Part shown: piece after piece, positions 1 to 6,768 of the stretch
How positions within the stretch are numbered: position 1 is the first letter of the stretch
How the letters are laid out: every line of letters begins with the position of its first letter
IMG/VR virus record: IMGVR_UViG_3300043775_000392
Coordinates: 1-37,171 of that record
Origin: a virus
Length of the DNA: 37,171 bases
Direction: 5' to 3' (one strand)
The notes under the pieces: generated by a model
Databases searched by the model: none
Told to the model about the DNA's origin: nothing
What the model saw: only the letters and a program-made list of their open reading frames with translations
Program-made: the position numbers and the translations under genes

Positions 1-341
1 CTACAGCTTTAGCATTATCGCAATACCCAAAAACTAAAAAGATAGGTCAGGATTCTGTGGTAATCATAACCATAGGACAAGCCGATACTATAAATAGACT
101 TTATAGATCGTATAATGACTCTATTAATATTTTACAATTAAAATTAAAAACAAATGACTCTTTACTCAGCATTAGAACTATTGAAAAAGATAGCTTCTAC
201 AATTGGAAATATAAGTACACAGCTAACAAATCTTTATACCAAGATTGGGCAGAAAATCAAAAAAAAATAGATAAGCTTCACGCATGGAGTAAGATACTTT
301 TGATCTTTATAATAATATTTCAGTTTAATCAATTACAGTAA
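1..341 (+). CDS. C-terminal part of a small coiled-coil/membrane protein, cut by the left window edge
   Basis: The frame is open from position 3, upstream of the first ATG at 57, so this is the C-terminal part of a longer protein. The first visible residues (TALALSQYP) look like the end of a signal peptide or membrane segment. The middle (IGQADTINRLY onward) is charged and predicted helical or coiled coil, and the last 15 or so residues (ILLIFIIIFQF) form a hydrophobic segment. It sits directly before a holin-like gene (1-nt gap) in the late operon, so a role in lysis or the envelope is plausible. The family was not recognised. The frame is also in register with the gene cut at the right edge (36886), which may be the same gene on a circular map. 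Confidence 0.7.
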   Translation, partial: TALALSQYPKTKKIGQDSVVIITIGQADTINRLYRSYNDSINILQLKLKTNDSLLSIRTIEKDSFYNWKYKYTANKSLYQDWAENQKKIDKLHAWSKILLIFIIIFQFNQLQ

Positions 342-342
342 T

Positions 343-558
343 ATGAAACAATTTTTTCAGGAAGATAATGGCACTTTTAGCATGAAGCGTTTATGTGGTT
401 TGTTATGCGTACTAACGTTATGCGTTACTATGTATCATAACAGCTTTAGCGAAGAGCATATAGCTCCAAGTACAATTCTGGTAGAATCAGTAGCTTTGTT
501 AGCGTTTGGCTGTTTAGGCCTGACATCAGTAGAGAAAATATTTAAAAAGAATGACTAA
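343..558 (+). CDS. Putative holin, 71 aa with two membrane segments
   Basis: A short basic N-terminus (MKQFFQEDNG) is followed by two hydrophobic segments at about residues 17-33 and 44-61, then a charged tail (EKIFKKND). Size, topology and position two genes before an M15 peptidase fit a small class II-type holin, which would permeabilise the inner membrane so that the endolysin can act. It starts one base after the preceding stop and overlaps the next tiny ORF by 8 nt, so it is translationally packed into the lysis cassette. The assignment rests on context and topology, not on a specific motif. A structural membrane protein is the alternative. Confidence 0.6.
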   Translation: MKQFFQEDNGTFSMKRLCGLLCVLTLCVTMYHNSFSEEHIAPSTILVESVALLAFGCLGLTSVEKIFKKND

Positions 559-637
559 TTACGAGAAAAGAATATTATTAGGTGCGGCTGTAATGTGGCT
601 TAGCTTTATATTATTATTTTTAGTTAAAACGATATAA
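551..637 (+). CDS. 28-aa single-pass membrane microprotein
   Basis: An ATG overlapping the end of the holin-like gene by 8 nt opens a 28-codon frame that stops one base before the endolysin start. The product begins MTNYEKRILL and is mostly one hydrophobic helix (about residues 8-25) ending in KTI. It fills exactly the gap that would otherwise separate the holin-like gene from the endolysin, and the overlapping start is typical of this operon. It could be a second holin component or antiholin-like peptide. Function is inferred only from topology and position. Confidence 0.5.
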   Translation: MTNYEKRILLGAAVMWLSFILLFLVKTI

Positions 638-638
638 A

Positions 639-1100
639 ATGAAATTATCTGCACATTTTAATTTAGCTGAGTTTACAAGAAGCGAATCAGCGAAAAGACA
701 TGGAGTATCTAACGAGCCAACTCCTGACCATCAGGCTAATCTTAAAGTGCTTTGCGAGAAGATACTTGAGCCTGTAAGAATTTTTAATGAAGGTCCTTTG
801 AACATATCTTCAGGATATAGAAGTAAAAATTTAAATCACTTTATCGGTGGATCATTAAGTTCACAACATTGTGAAGGTAAGGCTGCTGACATAGATATGG
901 ATGGCATGAGTGGCAAGAACAATGCTGAAATCTTTAACTACATTAAAGACAATTTAGAGTTTGACCAATTGATCTGGGAGTTCGGTGACAACAATAAACC
1001 TGACTGGGTTCATGTTTCTTATAATGCAGGAAAGAATAGAAAGCAAGTGTTAAGGGCACTAAAAACAAACGGAAGAACAGCTTACGCACCATATAAGTAA
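639..1100 (+). CDS. Endolysin: M15-family (M15A-type) peptidase
   Basis: This 153-aa protein has the hallmarks of zinc D-Ala-D-Ala carboxypeptidase-like M15 enzymes. An SSGYRS motif lies near residues 57-62, and SQHCEGKAADID at 75-86 supplies the zinc ligands His77 and Asp84. WVHVS at 123-127 supplies the third ligand, His125. Family members cleave peptide bonds in the peptidoglycan stem or cross-links and serve as phage endolysins. There is no signal peptide, which fits export or release through a holin, and a holin-like gene lies just upstream. Length matches stand-alone M15 lysins without an added cell-wall-binding domain. Confidence 0.9.
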   Translation: MKLSAHFNLAEFTRSESAKRHGVSNEPTPDHQANLKVLCEKILEPVRIFNEGPLNISSGYRSKNLNHFIGGSLSSQHCEGKAADIDMDGMSGKNNAEIFNYIKDNLEFDQLIWEFGDNNKPDWVHVSYNAGKNRKQVLRALKTNGRTAYAPYK

Positions 1101-1120
1101 TCTAACCAACAACCAACATA

Positions 1121-1828
1121 ATGAGCAAAAAAAACGTAGGCATCATAGGAGATACGCATTTCCCATTTTGCCACTCTCAGTACTTACAATTCTGCTACGA
1201 AGTCTTTAACAAGTTCCAATGTTCTGAAATCATACACATTGGTGACGAAGTAGATAACCACGCTATTAGCTATCACGAGTCCAACCCTAACGGACACTCA
1301 GCTTCTAAAGAGTCAGAAGAAGCACAAAAACAATTAAACATCTGGTATAAGAGGTTCCCAAACGTAAAGGTTTGCATAGGGAACCATTCTGCTTTACATA
1401 AACGCAAGGCGCAAACGACTGGATTACCTAACCGATTTATTAAATCATATGAAGATGCATGGGATGCTCCTAAAGGTTGGAAATGGGCTTTAGAATGGGA
1501 AATAGACGGTGTTTTATACACTCATGGTACAGGTAGCTCAGGACAAGCTGGTGCTATCAATAGAGCAAGAGATGCAAGACAATCTACTGTTATAGGTCAC
1601 ATTCATAGCTTTGGAGGTGTGCTGTATAGTAGCTCAGATAAAGACATGATATTCGGTATGAATGTAGGCTGTGGGATCGATATTAATGCCTATGCTATGG
1701 AGTATTCTAAACCTTTCCCCAAAAGACCAACATTAGGGTGTGGGGTAGTTTTAGATGGTGGGAGAATTGCTATATTTGTTCCGATGCCTTTAGGTAGTAA
1801 AATAATAAGACTACCCAAGACGAAATAA
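1121..1828 (+). CDS. Calcineurin-like metallophosphoesterase
   Basis: All blocks of the metallophosphoesterase fold are present: GDTHF with Asp11 and His13, HIGDEVD with Asp42, GNHSALH with Asn88 and His89, THGT with His135, and GHIHS with His160 and His162. These residues bind two metal ions and hydrolyse phosphoester bonds; the substrate cannot be told from sequence. It is the last sizeable gene of the late operon, 20 nt after the endolysin and just before a terminator-like hairpin, so it is probably made late. Phage relatives are often annotated as phosphoesterases of unknown target; DNA, RNA and nucleotides are all possible. Confidence 0.88.
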   Translation: MSKKNVGIIGDTHFPFCHSQYLQFCYEVFNKFQCSEIIHIGDEVDNHAISYHESNPNGHSASKESEEAQKQLNIWYKRFPNVKVCIGNHSALHKRKAQTTGLPNRFIKSYEDAWDAPKGWKWALEWEIDGVLYTHGTGSSGQAGAINRARDARQSTVIGHIHSFGGVLYSSSDKDMIFGMNVGCGIDINAYAMEYSKPFPKRPTLGCGVVLDGGRIAIFVPMPLGSKIIRLPKTK

Positions 1829-1847
1829 GGCAGTAGTTTAAAAAACT

Positions 1848-1891
1848 AAAGTGTGTATTTAATTGATAATCAATTGAGTATGCACTTTTTT
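1848..1891 (+). terminator. Terminator-like hairpin after the phosphoesterase gene
   Basis: An imperfect inverted repeat pairs AAGTG near 1849 with CACTT at 1883-1887, and TTAATTGA with TCAATTGA inside. It is followed by a T run at 1886-1891. It lies 20 nt after the phosphoesterase stop and just before a promoter-like box, as expected for a rightward terminator. Confidence 0.55.
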
Positions 1892-1910
1892 ATCTAAAAT
1901 AATTAAAACG

Positions 1911-1918
1911 TAAATTTG
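1911..1918 (+). promoter_or_regulatory. TAAATTTG, Bacteroidetes-type -7 box
   Basis: TAAATTTG matches the TAnnTTTG -7 consensus of Bacteroidetes promoters. Transcription would begin at about 1923-1925, just after a candidate ATG at 1920. If the box is active, translation would start at the downstream ATGs at 1956 or 2041/2047. Inferred from motif only. Confidence 0.35.
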
Positions 1919-1919
1919 T

Positions 1920-2075
1920 ATGAGTAGAGAAGCAGATGTTAAGATTGCCGAGTTAATGAAAGAGAAGCAGTATTTGGAAGCAAAATTGCAATTGATTATT
2001 AGGGAGCTAAGACTAACTGTACTAAAAAATAGTGTACTAAATGTTAATGCACATAACACAACTTACGGAGGATGA
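1920..2075 (+). CDS. Small helical hypothetical protein (51 aa)
   Basis: The frame from ATG 1920 encodes 51 residues; the first 35 are strongly helical and charged (EADVKIAELMKEKQYLEAKL), the tail is not. It follows the terminator-like hairpin and promoter-like box. That box lies so close that the true start could be the internal ATG at 1956, giving 39 aa. It overlaps the next gene by 35 nt. No family was recognised. Confidence 0.45.
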   Translation: MSREADVKIAELMKEKQYLEAKLQLIIRELRLTVLKNSVLNVNAHNTTYGG

Positions 2076-2307
2076 CAGCTATGAGTACGAGGAAAGCTAC
2101 GAACCAGTGGACTCGTATATCAATGTTCATTTAGTAGAGAGTGTGGTACCTGATGATGAAGATGCCGATAGGTGTTTCATCTATATGCAATCTGAGGACT
2201 ATTTCCATTTGGATGAGCCTATGGATAGCTTTGTAAATAGACTACAAAGCGTTCTCTACGGATCAGTATTAACTAAGTTCTACGATAAAAGCAATCGTAG
2301 TCAATAA
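2041..2307 (+). CDS. Acidic hypothetical protein (88 aa)
   Basis: The product is strongly acidic at its N-terminus (TEDDSYEYEESYEPVDSY) with a mixed alpha/beta remainder. The start may be the second ATG at 2047. It is the last rightward gene before the convergent terminator at 2338. An acidic protein of this size could be a nucleic-acid mimic or a small regulator, but nothing in the sequence demonstrates that. The first 35 nt overlap the preceding small ORF in another frame. Function unknown. Confidence 0.55.
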   Translation: MLMHITQLTEDDSYEYEESYEPVDSYINVHLVESVVPDDEDADRCFIYMQSEDYFHLDEPMDSFVNRLQSVLYGSVLTKFYDKSNRSQ

Positions 2308-2337
2308 GATGCTCTCATGTTGTGTTGGTTATGGTTA

Positions 2338-2365
2338 AATCCCCCTTAAAAAAGGGGATTTTTTT
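2338..2365 (+). terminator. Intrinsic terminator at the late-operon end
   Basis: AATCCCC (2338-2344) pairs with GGGGATT (2354-2360) around a short A-rich loop and is followed by a T run (2359-2365). It lies between the convergent gene ends at 2307 and 2364, as expected for the end of rightward late transcription. Confidence 0.85.
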
Positions 2366-2855
2366 ATACAGCAATCAATGAAGTTTTGTTTGTTCGCTTA
2401 CCTGAAATATAATCTTTAAGTGTTCCTTTGTTATATCCTAACATATCAGCAGCTTCTTTAATCGAATTATAATAAATGCCAGTATTTTTATCAAGTAATA
2501 CTTTGTTTTTAGGTTGCCTAACTATGCCATGATTCTTTGCTTTCTTTCTAAGCCCAATCATAAATGCGTGGTCTTGATTTTCCCTATTAGTTGACCATTC
2601 TAAATTTTCAATTCTATTGTCAGTTTTTATTCCATTTATATGATTGACTTGAGGTTTATTGTCAGGATTTGGGATGTATGACATAGCTATAAGCCTATGA
2701 ACAAACATACTTTTTGTTTTACCATTGACAAATAGATTAACTCTTACATAGCCTCTTTTGTCTAAAGACTTGCTCAAAATCCTCTTTTTTAATGTGCTGT
2801 AAATTATTCCACTCTTGGAAATAATGTAATGGGGGAATTGTTCTAAAATATGCAT
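2364..2855 (-). CDS. HNH homing endonuclease with NUMOD-like N- and C-terminal modules
   Basis: The core reads VHRLIAMSYIPNP (His53), then VNHINGIKTDNRIENLEW with Asn71-His72 and a downstream Asn, the HNH fold of I-HmuI-like homing enzymes. The N-terminus resembles NUMOD4 (ILEQFPHYIISKSGIIYS), and the C-terminus has a NUMOD1-like DNA-binding helix (GIYYNSIKEAADMLG, about 126-140). The start at 2855 was chosen because it aligns with the first residues of the second HNH protein (4442-4912). An in-frame ATG at 2903 would add 16 atypical residues. It is a stand-alone gene with its own promoter-like box (2946-2953), between terminators. Such enzymes nick or cut DNA and spread their own gene; no intron was seen. 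Confidence 0.88.
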   Translation of the reverse strand: MHILEQFPHYIISKSGIIYSTLKKRILSKSLDKRGYVRVNLFVNGKTKSMFVHRLIAMSYIPNPDNKPQVNHINGIKTDNRIENLEWSTNRENQDHAFMIGLRKKAKNHGIVRQPKNKVLLDKNTGIYYNSIKEAADMLGYNKGTLKDYISGKRTNKTSLIAV

Positions 2856-2945
2856 AAAATAAAAATGGCTTCGGAATCCACAGTAGTACCAGTACTGTTT
2901 CATCCTTAGCCAAATAAGTTTTAAATGAACCTGGTACGTTCAAAA

Positions 2946-2953
2946 CAAAGATA
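2946..2953 (-). promoter_or_regulatory. TATCTTTG, -7 box for the HNH gene
   Basis: On the minus strand TATCTTTG matches TAnnTTTG. Transcription would start near 2939, upstream of both possible HNH starts (2903, 2855). It lies downstream of the early-operon terminator, so the HNH gene probably has its own transcript. Confidence 0.45.
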
Positions 2954-3039
2954 CAAAAATATTTGGTGGAATCAAATAGGCTTATTAATTTTACACATAT
3001 AGTTTCTTTAATTTGACTTTGATTTTTATTGCATGTACG

Positions 3040-3064
3040 AGCCCTATTTCTATAGGGCTTTTTT
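3040..3064 (+). terminator. Rightward terminator-like hairpin beyond the HNH gene
   Basis: A perfect 8-bp stem, AGCCCTAT (3040-3047) with ATAGGGCT (3052-3059), has a 4-nt loop and a T run (3059-3064). No rightward gene ends here. It would stop late transcription that reads past the terminator at 2338, or end an unseen rightward RNA. Confidence 0.65.
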
Positions 3065-3071
3065 ATTGCAT

Positions 3072-3096
3072 AAAAAAAGGTAGTATTTCTACTACC
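3072..3096 (-). terminator. Intrinsic terminator of the early operon
   Basis: On the minus strand GGTAGTA pairs with TACTACC (3079-3085 with 3090-3096, 4-nt loop) and is followed by seven T residues (plus-strand A run 3072-3078). It lies 35 nt after the stop of the last leftward gene before the HNH unit. Confidence 0.85.
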
Positions 3097-3130
3097 CTTT
3101 CACTTTAAACTATAAACTACAAAACACAAA

Positions 3131-3313
3131 TTATTTCTTTTTGTATTGTTCTAATCCGAAGGTTATTACAGCTACATAACTAAGCACATATAATGCCCTG
3201 ATGTATATATTCCATTCAGTAGGATTCCAGTTATTTACTATAAATGCAAATGGTAAATAGAGGACTACTAATAAGGCAATAATATTGCCAAGCATTTGTA
3301 AGATTAGTTTCAT
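3131..3313 (-). CDS. Two-pass membrane protein (60 aa)
   Basis: Two hydrophobic segments (LQMLGNIIALLVVLYLPFAF at about residues 4-23, and the ALYVLSYVAVITFG region near 40-53) are followed by a basic tail, EQYKKK. The start at 3313 was preferred because it lies one base after the upstream stop codon. The ATG at 3349 would overlap the upstream gene by 35 nt. It is the last gene of the early operon. A two-pass peptide in an early phage operon could affect the host envelope or superinfection, but that is inference only. Confidence 0.65.
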   Translation of the reverse strand: MKLILQMLGNIIALLVVLYLPFAFIVNNWNPTEWNIYIRALYVLSYVAVITFGLEQYKKK

Positions 3314-3314
3314 A

Positions 3315-3569
3315 TTAGAATGGTAAATCTTTTTTGTAATTACCTCCATCTGGCTTCCAAGTATCGAGTGTTACATAGAAATCTGATTGGTCTGGAGACG
3401 TTGTCTTTTTAGTCTTGATTAGGATATTAACCCAACCTTTGTTGTCTTTAGCCCATTCGTTCATCTTCTTTAAGTCATCTGGTCCGAATGATACTTTCTT
3501 AAAAGAACCATAAGCTGATTTCATTGTTTGGCATCTGCCTAAGAAATCTTCATTTTTTGTTGTTGCCAT
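3315..3569 (-). CDS. Conserved-looking hypothetical protein (84 aa)
   Basis: A basic N-terminus (MATTKNEDFLGRCQTMKSAYG) is followed by a KKMNEWAKDNKGWVNILI segment and a beta-like C-terminus containing YVTLDTWKPDGG. The composition is that of a compact soluble single-domain protein. It is separated by one base from the downstream membrane-protein gene and by 16 nt from the upstream gene. The function is unknown; it resembles small early proteins of Bacteroidetes phages in general character, with no assignable domain. Confidence 0.7.
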   Translation of the reverse strand: MATTKNEDFLGRCQTMKSAYGSFKKVSFGPDDLKKMNEWAKDNKGWVNILIKTKKTTSPDQSDFYVTLDTWKPDGGNYKKDLPF

Positions 3570-3585
3570 GTTATTTGTTTTATGA

Positions 3586-3786
3586 TTAAATACTTTTCTT
3601 TAATTCCTGCTTTAGCTTCTCTAAGTAAAGGACTGCATCCATAAGTTCCTGTTGTAAATGCTCTACCCAATCCTTAGTGTTTAAATCGTTTCTATCTAAG
3701 TTAGTTCCGTATTTAGTAAAGCCTATGTTTGCTCTGTCTTTATACTTCTCTATTACTGATGAAACTACTGAATCTAAATTATCCAT
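3586..3786 (-). CDS. Small helical protein, possibly MazG-like (66 aa)
   Basis: The pattern KYGTNLDRNDLNTKDWVEHL followed by QQELMDAVLYLEKL is seen in short phage proteins related to all-alpha NTP pyrophosphohydrolases (MazG-like). The protein is far shorter than a full MazG enzyme and only a partial acidic metal-binding helix is visible (Glu and Asp in QELMDA), so catalytic activity is doubtful. It overlaps the upstream gene by 8 nt. If functional it would act on nucleotide pools; otherwise it may be a small regulatory or structural relative. Confidence 0.65.
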   Translation of the reverse strand: MDNLDSVVSSVIEKYKDRANIGFTKYGTNLDRNDLNTKDWVEHLQQELMDAVLYLEKLKQELKKSI

Positions 3787-3961
3787 TCTTTCTATATTCG
3801 TTAACTAATTTCTTTATAAAAGGTCTATACTTTAATTCAATAGCATAGTCTTTTAATATCTCCTCAAAAGTAACAATAGTTTCTTCTGAAACAAATTCTT
3901 TTTGCTTTTTAGTTACTTTAGGTGCTTTTAGTTCTTTGTTTTCTAATTCTATATTTTCCAT
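3779..3961 (-). CDS. Small charged hypothetical protein (60 aa)
   Basis: The protein is rich in Lys and Glu, with a disordered start (MENIELENKELKAPKVTKKQ) and a helical second half (TFEEILKDYAIELKYRPFIK). It overlaps the downstream gene by 8 nt and is preceded by an A-rich region without Shine-Dalgarno sequence. No family was recognised. Confidence 0.6.
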   Translation of the reverse strand: MENIELENKELKAPKVTKKQKEFVSEETIVTFEEILKDYAIELKYRPFIKKLVNEYRKNG

Positions 3962-3971
3962 ATTATTTGTT

Positions 3972-4043
3972 TTATCTACCCTGACCTCTGTAATCCTTTG
4001 GTTTAGGTGAATGTTTGTTATAAGATTTCTTTGCTCTACCCAT
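3972..4043 (-). CDS. Possible 23-aa basic microprotein
   Basis: The ATG at 4043 overlaps the stop region of the VRR-NUC gene by 8 nt and opens a 24-codon frame (MGRAKKSYNKHSPKPKDYRG and three more residues) ending 10 nt before the next start. The product is very basic and Pro/Tyr-rich. The overlapping start matches local gene packing, but the frame is so short that chance is a serious alternative. Confidence 0.3.
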   Translation of the reverse strand: MGRAKKSYNKHSPKPKDYRGQGR

Positions 4044-4410
4044 TTTCCTTTTTCCGAAGTTCACCTTCTGCGAACTCGTAGTCTTTGCTTTCGCCATCGT
4101 TATTAAATATTTTTACAATTATTGATTCGTCTCTAACCTGCTGACATATCATTGCAATACCTCCTGCTATTGCTAAGTTAGTAAGGAACAACATCTGGTC
4201 AGGGCTTATTCTATCACCTATAGCTTTTACTTCACAAGCTATAAACTGACCATACTTTTTAGAGTAACCAATCACATCAGGTACTCCTTTCCTTCCTATA
4301 AATGATCTACCCTTAACTGCTAGATTATTGTTTCTCCAAACATCATTACCTCTACTCTTTAAATAATCCAGCATCATCTTGGTTAAATCACTTGCTGTCA
4401 TGTATGCCAT
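4036..4410 (-). CDS. VRR-NUC domain nuclease
   Basis: The catalytic core of the PD-(D/E)XK VRR-NUC family is visible: GRKGVPDVIG with Asp45, then FIACEVKAIGDRISPDQ with Glu60, Lys62 and Gln72. The N-terminus (TASDLTKMMLDYLKSRGNDVWRN) matches the helix-strand leading into the fold, and length (124 aa) is normal for phage stand-alone versions. Such proteins act as structure-specific or Holliday-junction-type nucleases in replication and recombination. Its place in the early operon with the helicase, the methylase and the putative annealing protein fits that role. Confidence 0.88.
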   Translation of the reverse strand: MAYMTASDLTKMMLDYLKSRGNDVWRNNNLAVKGRSFIGRKGVPDVIGYSKKYGQFIACEVKAIGDRISPDQMLFLTNLAIAGGIAMICQQVRDESIIVKIFNNDGESKDYEFAEGELRKKENG

Positions 4411-4441
4411 GAACCAAAATTACAATATATTATTAATATAT

Positions 4442-4912
4442 TTAAGCATACCTAATATTGGTGTTGTTTTTCCTATGTCCAGATAGTCTATTTGCTAATG
4501 TTTGTGGCTTCATATTTATTGCATTTGCAGCTTCCTTAACTGAATCATAAAATATACCATAAACAATGTCAACAACCTTAGTTCTTCTTTTTGGACCAGG
4601 TATTTGTAAGCCAGTCTTATAAGCGTGAATTAAATTTTGGCTATGAGTTACCCATTCTAAATTTGATATACTAAAATCCTTTTTGTTGCCATTTATATGA
4701 TTTACTTCTTTTAAATTCAAAGGATTATCTATATAAGCCTTTGCAACAATTGTATGTACTCTTCTGGTAACAACTTTGCCATTTACATAAAAATTTACTT
4801 TAGGGTAACCTTTGTCACAAATAGAAACTGATAATGTTTTATTTGTTTTTGTGTTTACAATAACTCCGTTTTCATAAACAACATAATTTTTAAATTCTTC
4901 TACTATTTTCAT
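4442..4912 (-). CDS. Second HNH homing endonuclease with NUMOD-like modules
   Basis: The core VHTIVAKAYIDNP (His53) and VNHINGNKKDFSISNLEW (Asn71-His72) match the other HNH protein of this window. The ends also correspond: the N-terminal KIVEEFKNYVVYENGVI and the C-terminal FYDSVKEAANAINMKPQTLA (NUMOD1-like helix-turn-helix). The start at 4912 (MKIVEEF) was chosen to match its paralogue; an in-frame ATG at 4936 would overlap the upstream stop. It lies between two early genes and in their direction, so it probably rides on the operon transcript. The two proteins are clearly related but diverged. Confidence 0.88.
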   Translation of the reverse strand: MKIVEEFKNYVVYENGVIVNTKTNKTLSVSICDKGYPKVNFYVNGKVVTRRVHTIVAKAYIDNPLNLKEVNHINGNKKDFSISNLEWVTHSQNLIHAYKTGLQIPGPKRRTKVVDIVYGIFYDSVKEAANAINMKPQTLANRLSGHRKNNTNIRYA

Positions 4913-4926
4913 ATTTTTAATTTTTA

Positions 4927-5304
4927 TCATTCCCAACGGATAAACTCTGTCATATGCATCTTCACATATCGTACTTTATCCTTGTATTTTAGTTTACTAA
5001 TCTTAAAGTATCTACGAGCTTTTTGACGTAGTAAATCTGCTCTCATAAAGTATATCCTATGCCTAATATCTAAGTTGATTGCAAAAAACTCTACTCTCAT
5101 ATCTGCTATACCTGATGGTTTACCTTCTCTTTCATACTCCAACCATATGTAACCTCTCTGTAAGGCTTTTAGGTCTGTGATGACCATTATCTTAGTATTC
5201 TTAGCAAATAGCCTTAGTGCGTTATATGTACCATCCTCATATTTTGCTAGGTCTATTTCGAACTTTCTTTTGTTTCGGTAGTTTCCTGGATTCGGTTTCT
5301 CCAT
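4927..5304 (-). CDS. Hypothetical early protein (125 aa)
   Basis: A soluble, basic protein with many aromatic residues. The N-terminus (NPGNYRNKRKFEIDLAKYED) is polar, and the middle contains GYIWLEYEREGKPSGIADMR followed by a positively charged helix near LLRQKARRY. No catalytic motif is certain. Charge and position beside the replicative helicase suggest a nucleic-acid-associated role, but this is inference. Its start lies inside the preceding small ORF (68-nt overlap), so one of the two boundaries may be wrong. Confidence 0.65.
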   Translation of the reverse strand: MEKPNPGNYRNKRKFEIDLAKYEDGTYNALRLFAKNTKIMVITDLKALQRGYIWLEYEREGKPSGIADMRVEFFAINLDIRHRIYFMRADLLRQKARRYFKISKLKYKDKVRYVKMHMTEFIRWE

Positions 5305-5431
5305 TGTCTTGTTTTTTATATAAAATACTGGACAACTGCTCAGTAAGTCTTTTTAATTCTATTTCATTGATATCAGCTCGTAGTTTTATGTTTACTACGG
5401 CATCATGCATTTGGATAAATTGTTCTCTCAT
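5237..5431 (-). CDS. Small coiled-coil hypothetical protein (64 aa)
   Basis: The ATG overlaps the helicase stop in an ATGA arrangement, which suggests translational coupling. The first 40 residues are helical (ADINEIELKRLTEQLSSILY) and the tail is basic (KLPKQKKVRNRPSKI). The last 68 nt overlap the next gene in another frame, which is long for this genome, so the two may compete. It could be a helicase accessory factor, but no family was recognised. Confidence 0.55.
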   Translation of the reverse strand: MREQFIQMHDAVVNIKLRADINEIELKRLTEQLSSILYKKQDNGETESRKLPKQKKVRNRPSKI

Positions 5432-6768
5432 TCGTTATGGTTTTGTATGGTTATGGTTTCTCCTATAAATCTTAAAGGAATATTTGTTGTAATGCCATGT
5501 CTATTCTTTTCTACCTTGCAAATAACAAGTCCATTGGGATGGTATTCTTTGCCCTTAATTTCTACTGACTCTTGCATTTCATAGTATTCAGGTCGCATAA
5601 GCATCACTACAATGTCAGCATCTTGCTCGATTGATCCTGATTCTCTAAGGTCAGAAAGCTGGGGTATCTTGTCAGCTCTTTCCTCAACCCTTCTACTTAA
5701 CTGAGACAAAGCAATAATAGGTACTTCTAGTTCTTTAGCTAACGCTTTTATGTTCCTACTTATTGTGCTGACCTCTTGTTCTCTATTTTGGTTAGACTTC
5801 CCTTGACCTGACATTAGCTGTAGATAGTCTATAAAAATCACCTTTATGCCATATTTCTGCTTCAAAATGGTAGCTTTAGCCCTTAACTGACTGATATTTA
5901 ACCCACCAGTATCGTCTATGTAGATAGGTGCTTGGATTATCTTATCATCAGCCTTCATAACTACGTCTTTTTCATAGTCATTCAAAATATTCATTCTAAG
6001 ACGTTTTAAGGGCACTTGTGAGCTTATTGACTCTAACCTTTCAACTAGCTGTTCGGAGCTCATTTCGAGGCTAAAAATAGCCGTAGAAACGTTTTTTAAG
6101 ATAGCTAAGTGATAAACCGAAGAAAGCATGAAGGCAGTCTTACCTGCACCTGGTCTAGCAGCTACCACAACCATATCAGGAGCACACCATCCACCAATAG
6201 TAGTATTTAGTTCGGTAAATCCTGTATCAAAGCCTAATAACTCACCTTTATTAGCCATGTCTCTTTTGGTTATTACTTGCATAACTATCTGATCTATAGT
6301 CTGTTCGTAGATATTTCCAAACTCTTGTAAACCTAAAAGTTTACTAATTAGTGAACTTATTGACTCAAGTGACTCAGTATCAGGATGTAAGAACTCACTA
6401 GATTTTTGTATTAGGGTTAGGTAGGCTTGACGTTTCTTATACAGCTCCACTACCATCTCAATATGAGTATTAAGATGGTTAGTGTGTACGATGTTGTCAG
6501 TTAGTTTAGATAGGTAGTAAGCACCACCTACTTCATCCATAGCTTTATCACCTTGTAGCTTTTGGGCTATAGTGGTGATGTCTATAGAAATATGCTTGTC
6601 AAACATGGATTTTATAGTAGAAAATATCTTCTTGTGTTTAAGGTCATAGAAAACATCTTCGTTAAGCAATCCAATTACCAATGGTAAAGCATTCTTATCT
6701 ATTAATAATGAGCCAAGTATATTCTTTTCTAGTTCGAGGTTTTTAGGTAGGTTAGTAGCTTCTATCAT
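5428..6768 (-). CDS. dnaB: Replicative DNA helicase, DnaB type
   Basis: This full-length 446-aa DnaB-family protein has an N-terminal helical domain (LEKNILGSLLID near 13-24) and a linker. The RecA-like ATPase core has Walker A ARPGAGKT at 204-211, IFSLEMSSEQL at 231-241, Walker B IFIDYLQLM at 311-319, and the LSQLSRRVEERADKIPQLSDLRESGSIEQDADIV region at about 354-387 with the helicase loop and arginine finger. It unwinds DNA 5' to 3' at the phage fork. Its ATG overlaps the stop of the upstream helix-turn-helix protein gene (ATGA), forming a coupled primosome-like pair. No phage DNA polymerase was seen, so host replisome use is likely. Confidence 0.96.
   Translation of the reverse strand: MIEATNLPKNLELEKNILGSLLIDKNALPLVIGLLNEDVFYDLKHKKIFSTIKSMFDKHISIDITTIAQKLQGDKAMDEVGGAYYLSKLTDNIVHTNHLNTHIEMVVELYKKRQAYLTLIQKSSEFLHPDTESLESISSLISKLLGLQEFGNIYEQTIDQIVMQVITKRDMANKGELLGFDTGFTELNTTIGGWCAPDMVVVAARPGAGKTAFMLSSVYHLAILKNVSTAIFSLEMSSEQLVERLESISSQVPLKRLRMNILNDYEKDVVMKADDKIIQAPIYIDDTGGLNISQLRAKATILKQKYGIKVIFIDYLQLMSGQGKSNQNREQEVSTISRNIKALAKELEVPIIALSQLSRRVEERADKIPQLSDLRESGSIEQDADIVVMLMRPEYYEMQESVEIKGKEYHPNGLVICKVEKNRHGITTNIPLRFIGETITIQNHNE

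Noticed and set aside
1859-2059. Leftward hydrophobic frame opposite the small helical ORF
   Set aside because: Lies on the antisense strand across terminator and promoter-like sequence; composition is that of reversed AT-rich DNA.
2737-2943. Leftward open frame MNVPGSFKTYLAKDE... overlapping the HNH N-terminus
   Set aside because: It overlaps both the promoter-like box region and the HNH gene in another frame; its start lies at or before the predicted transcript start, and the sequence shows no domain.
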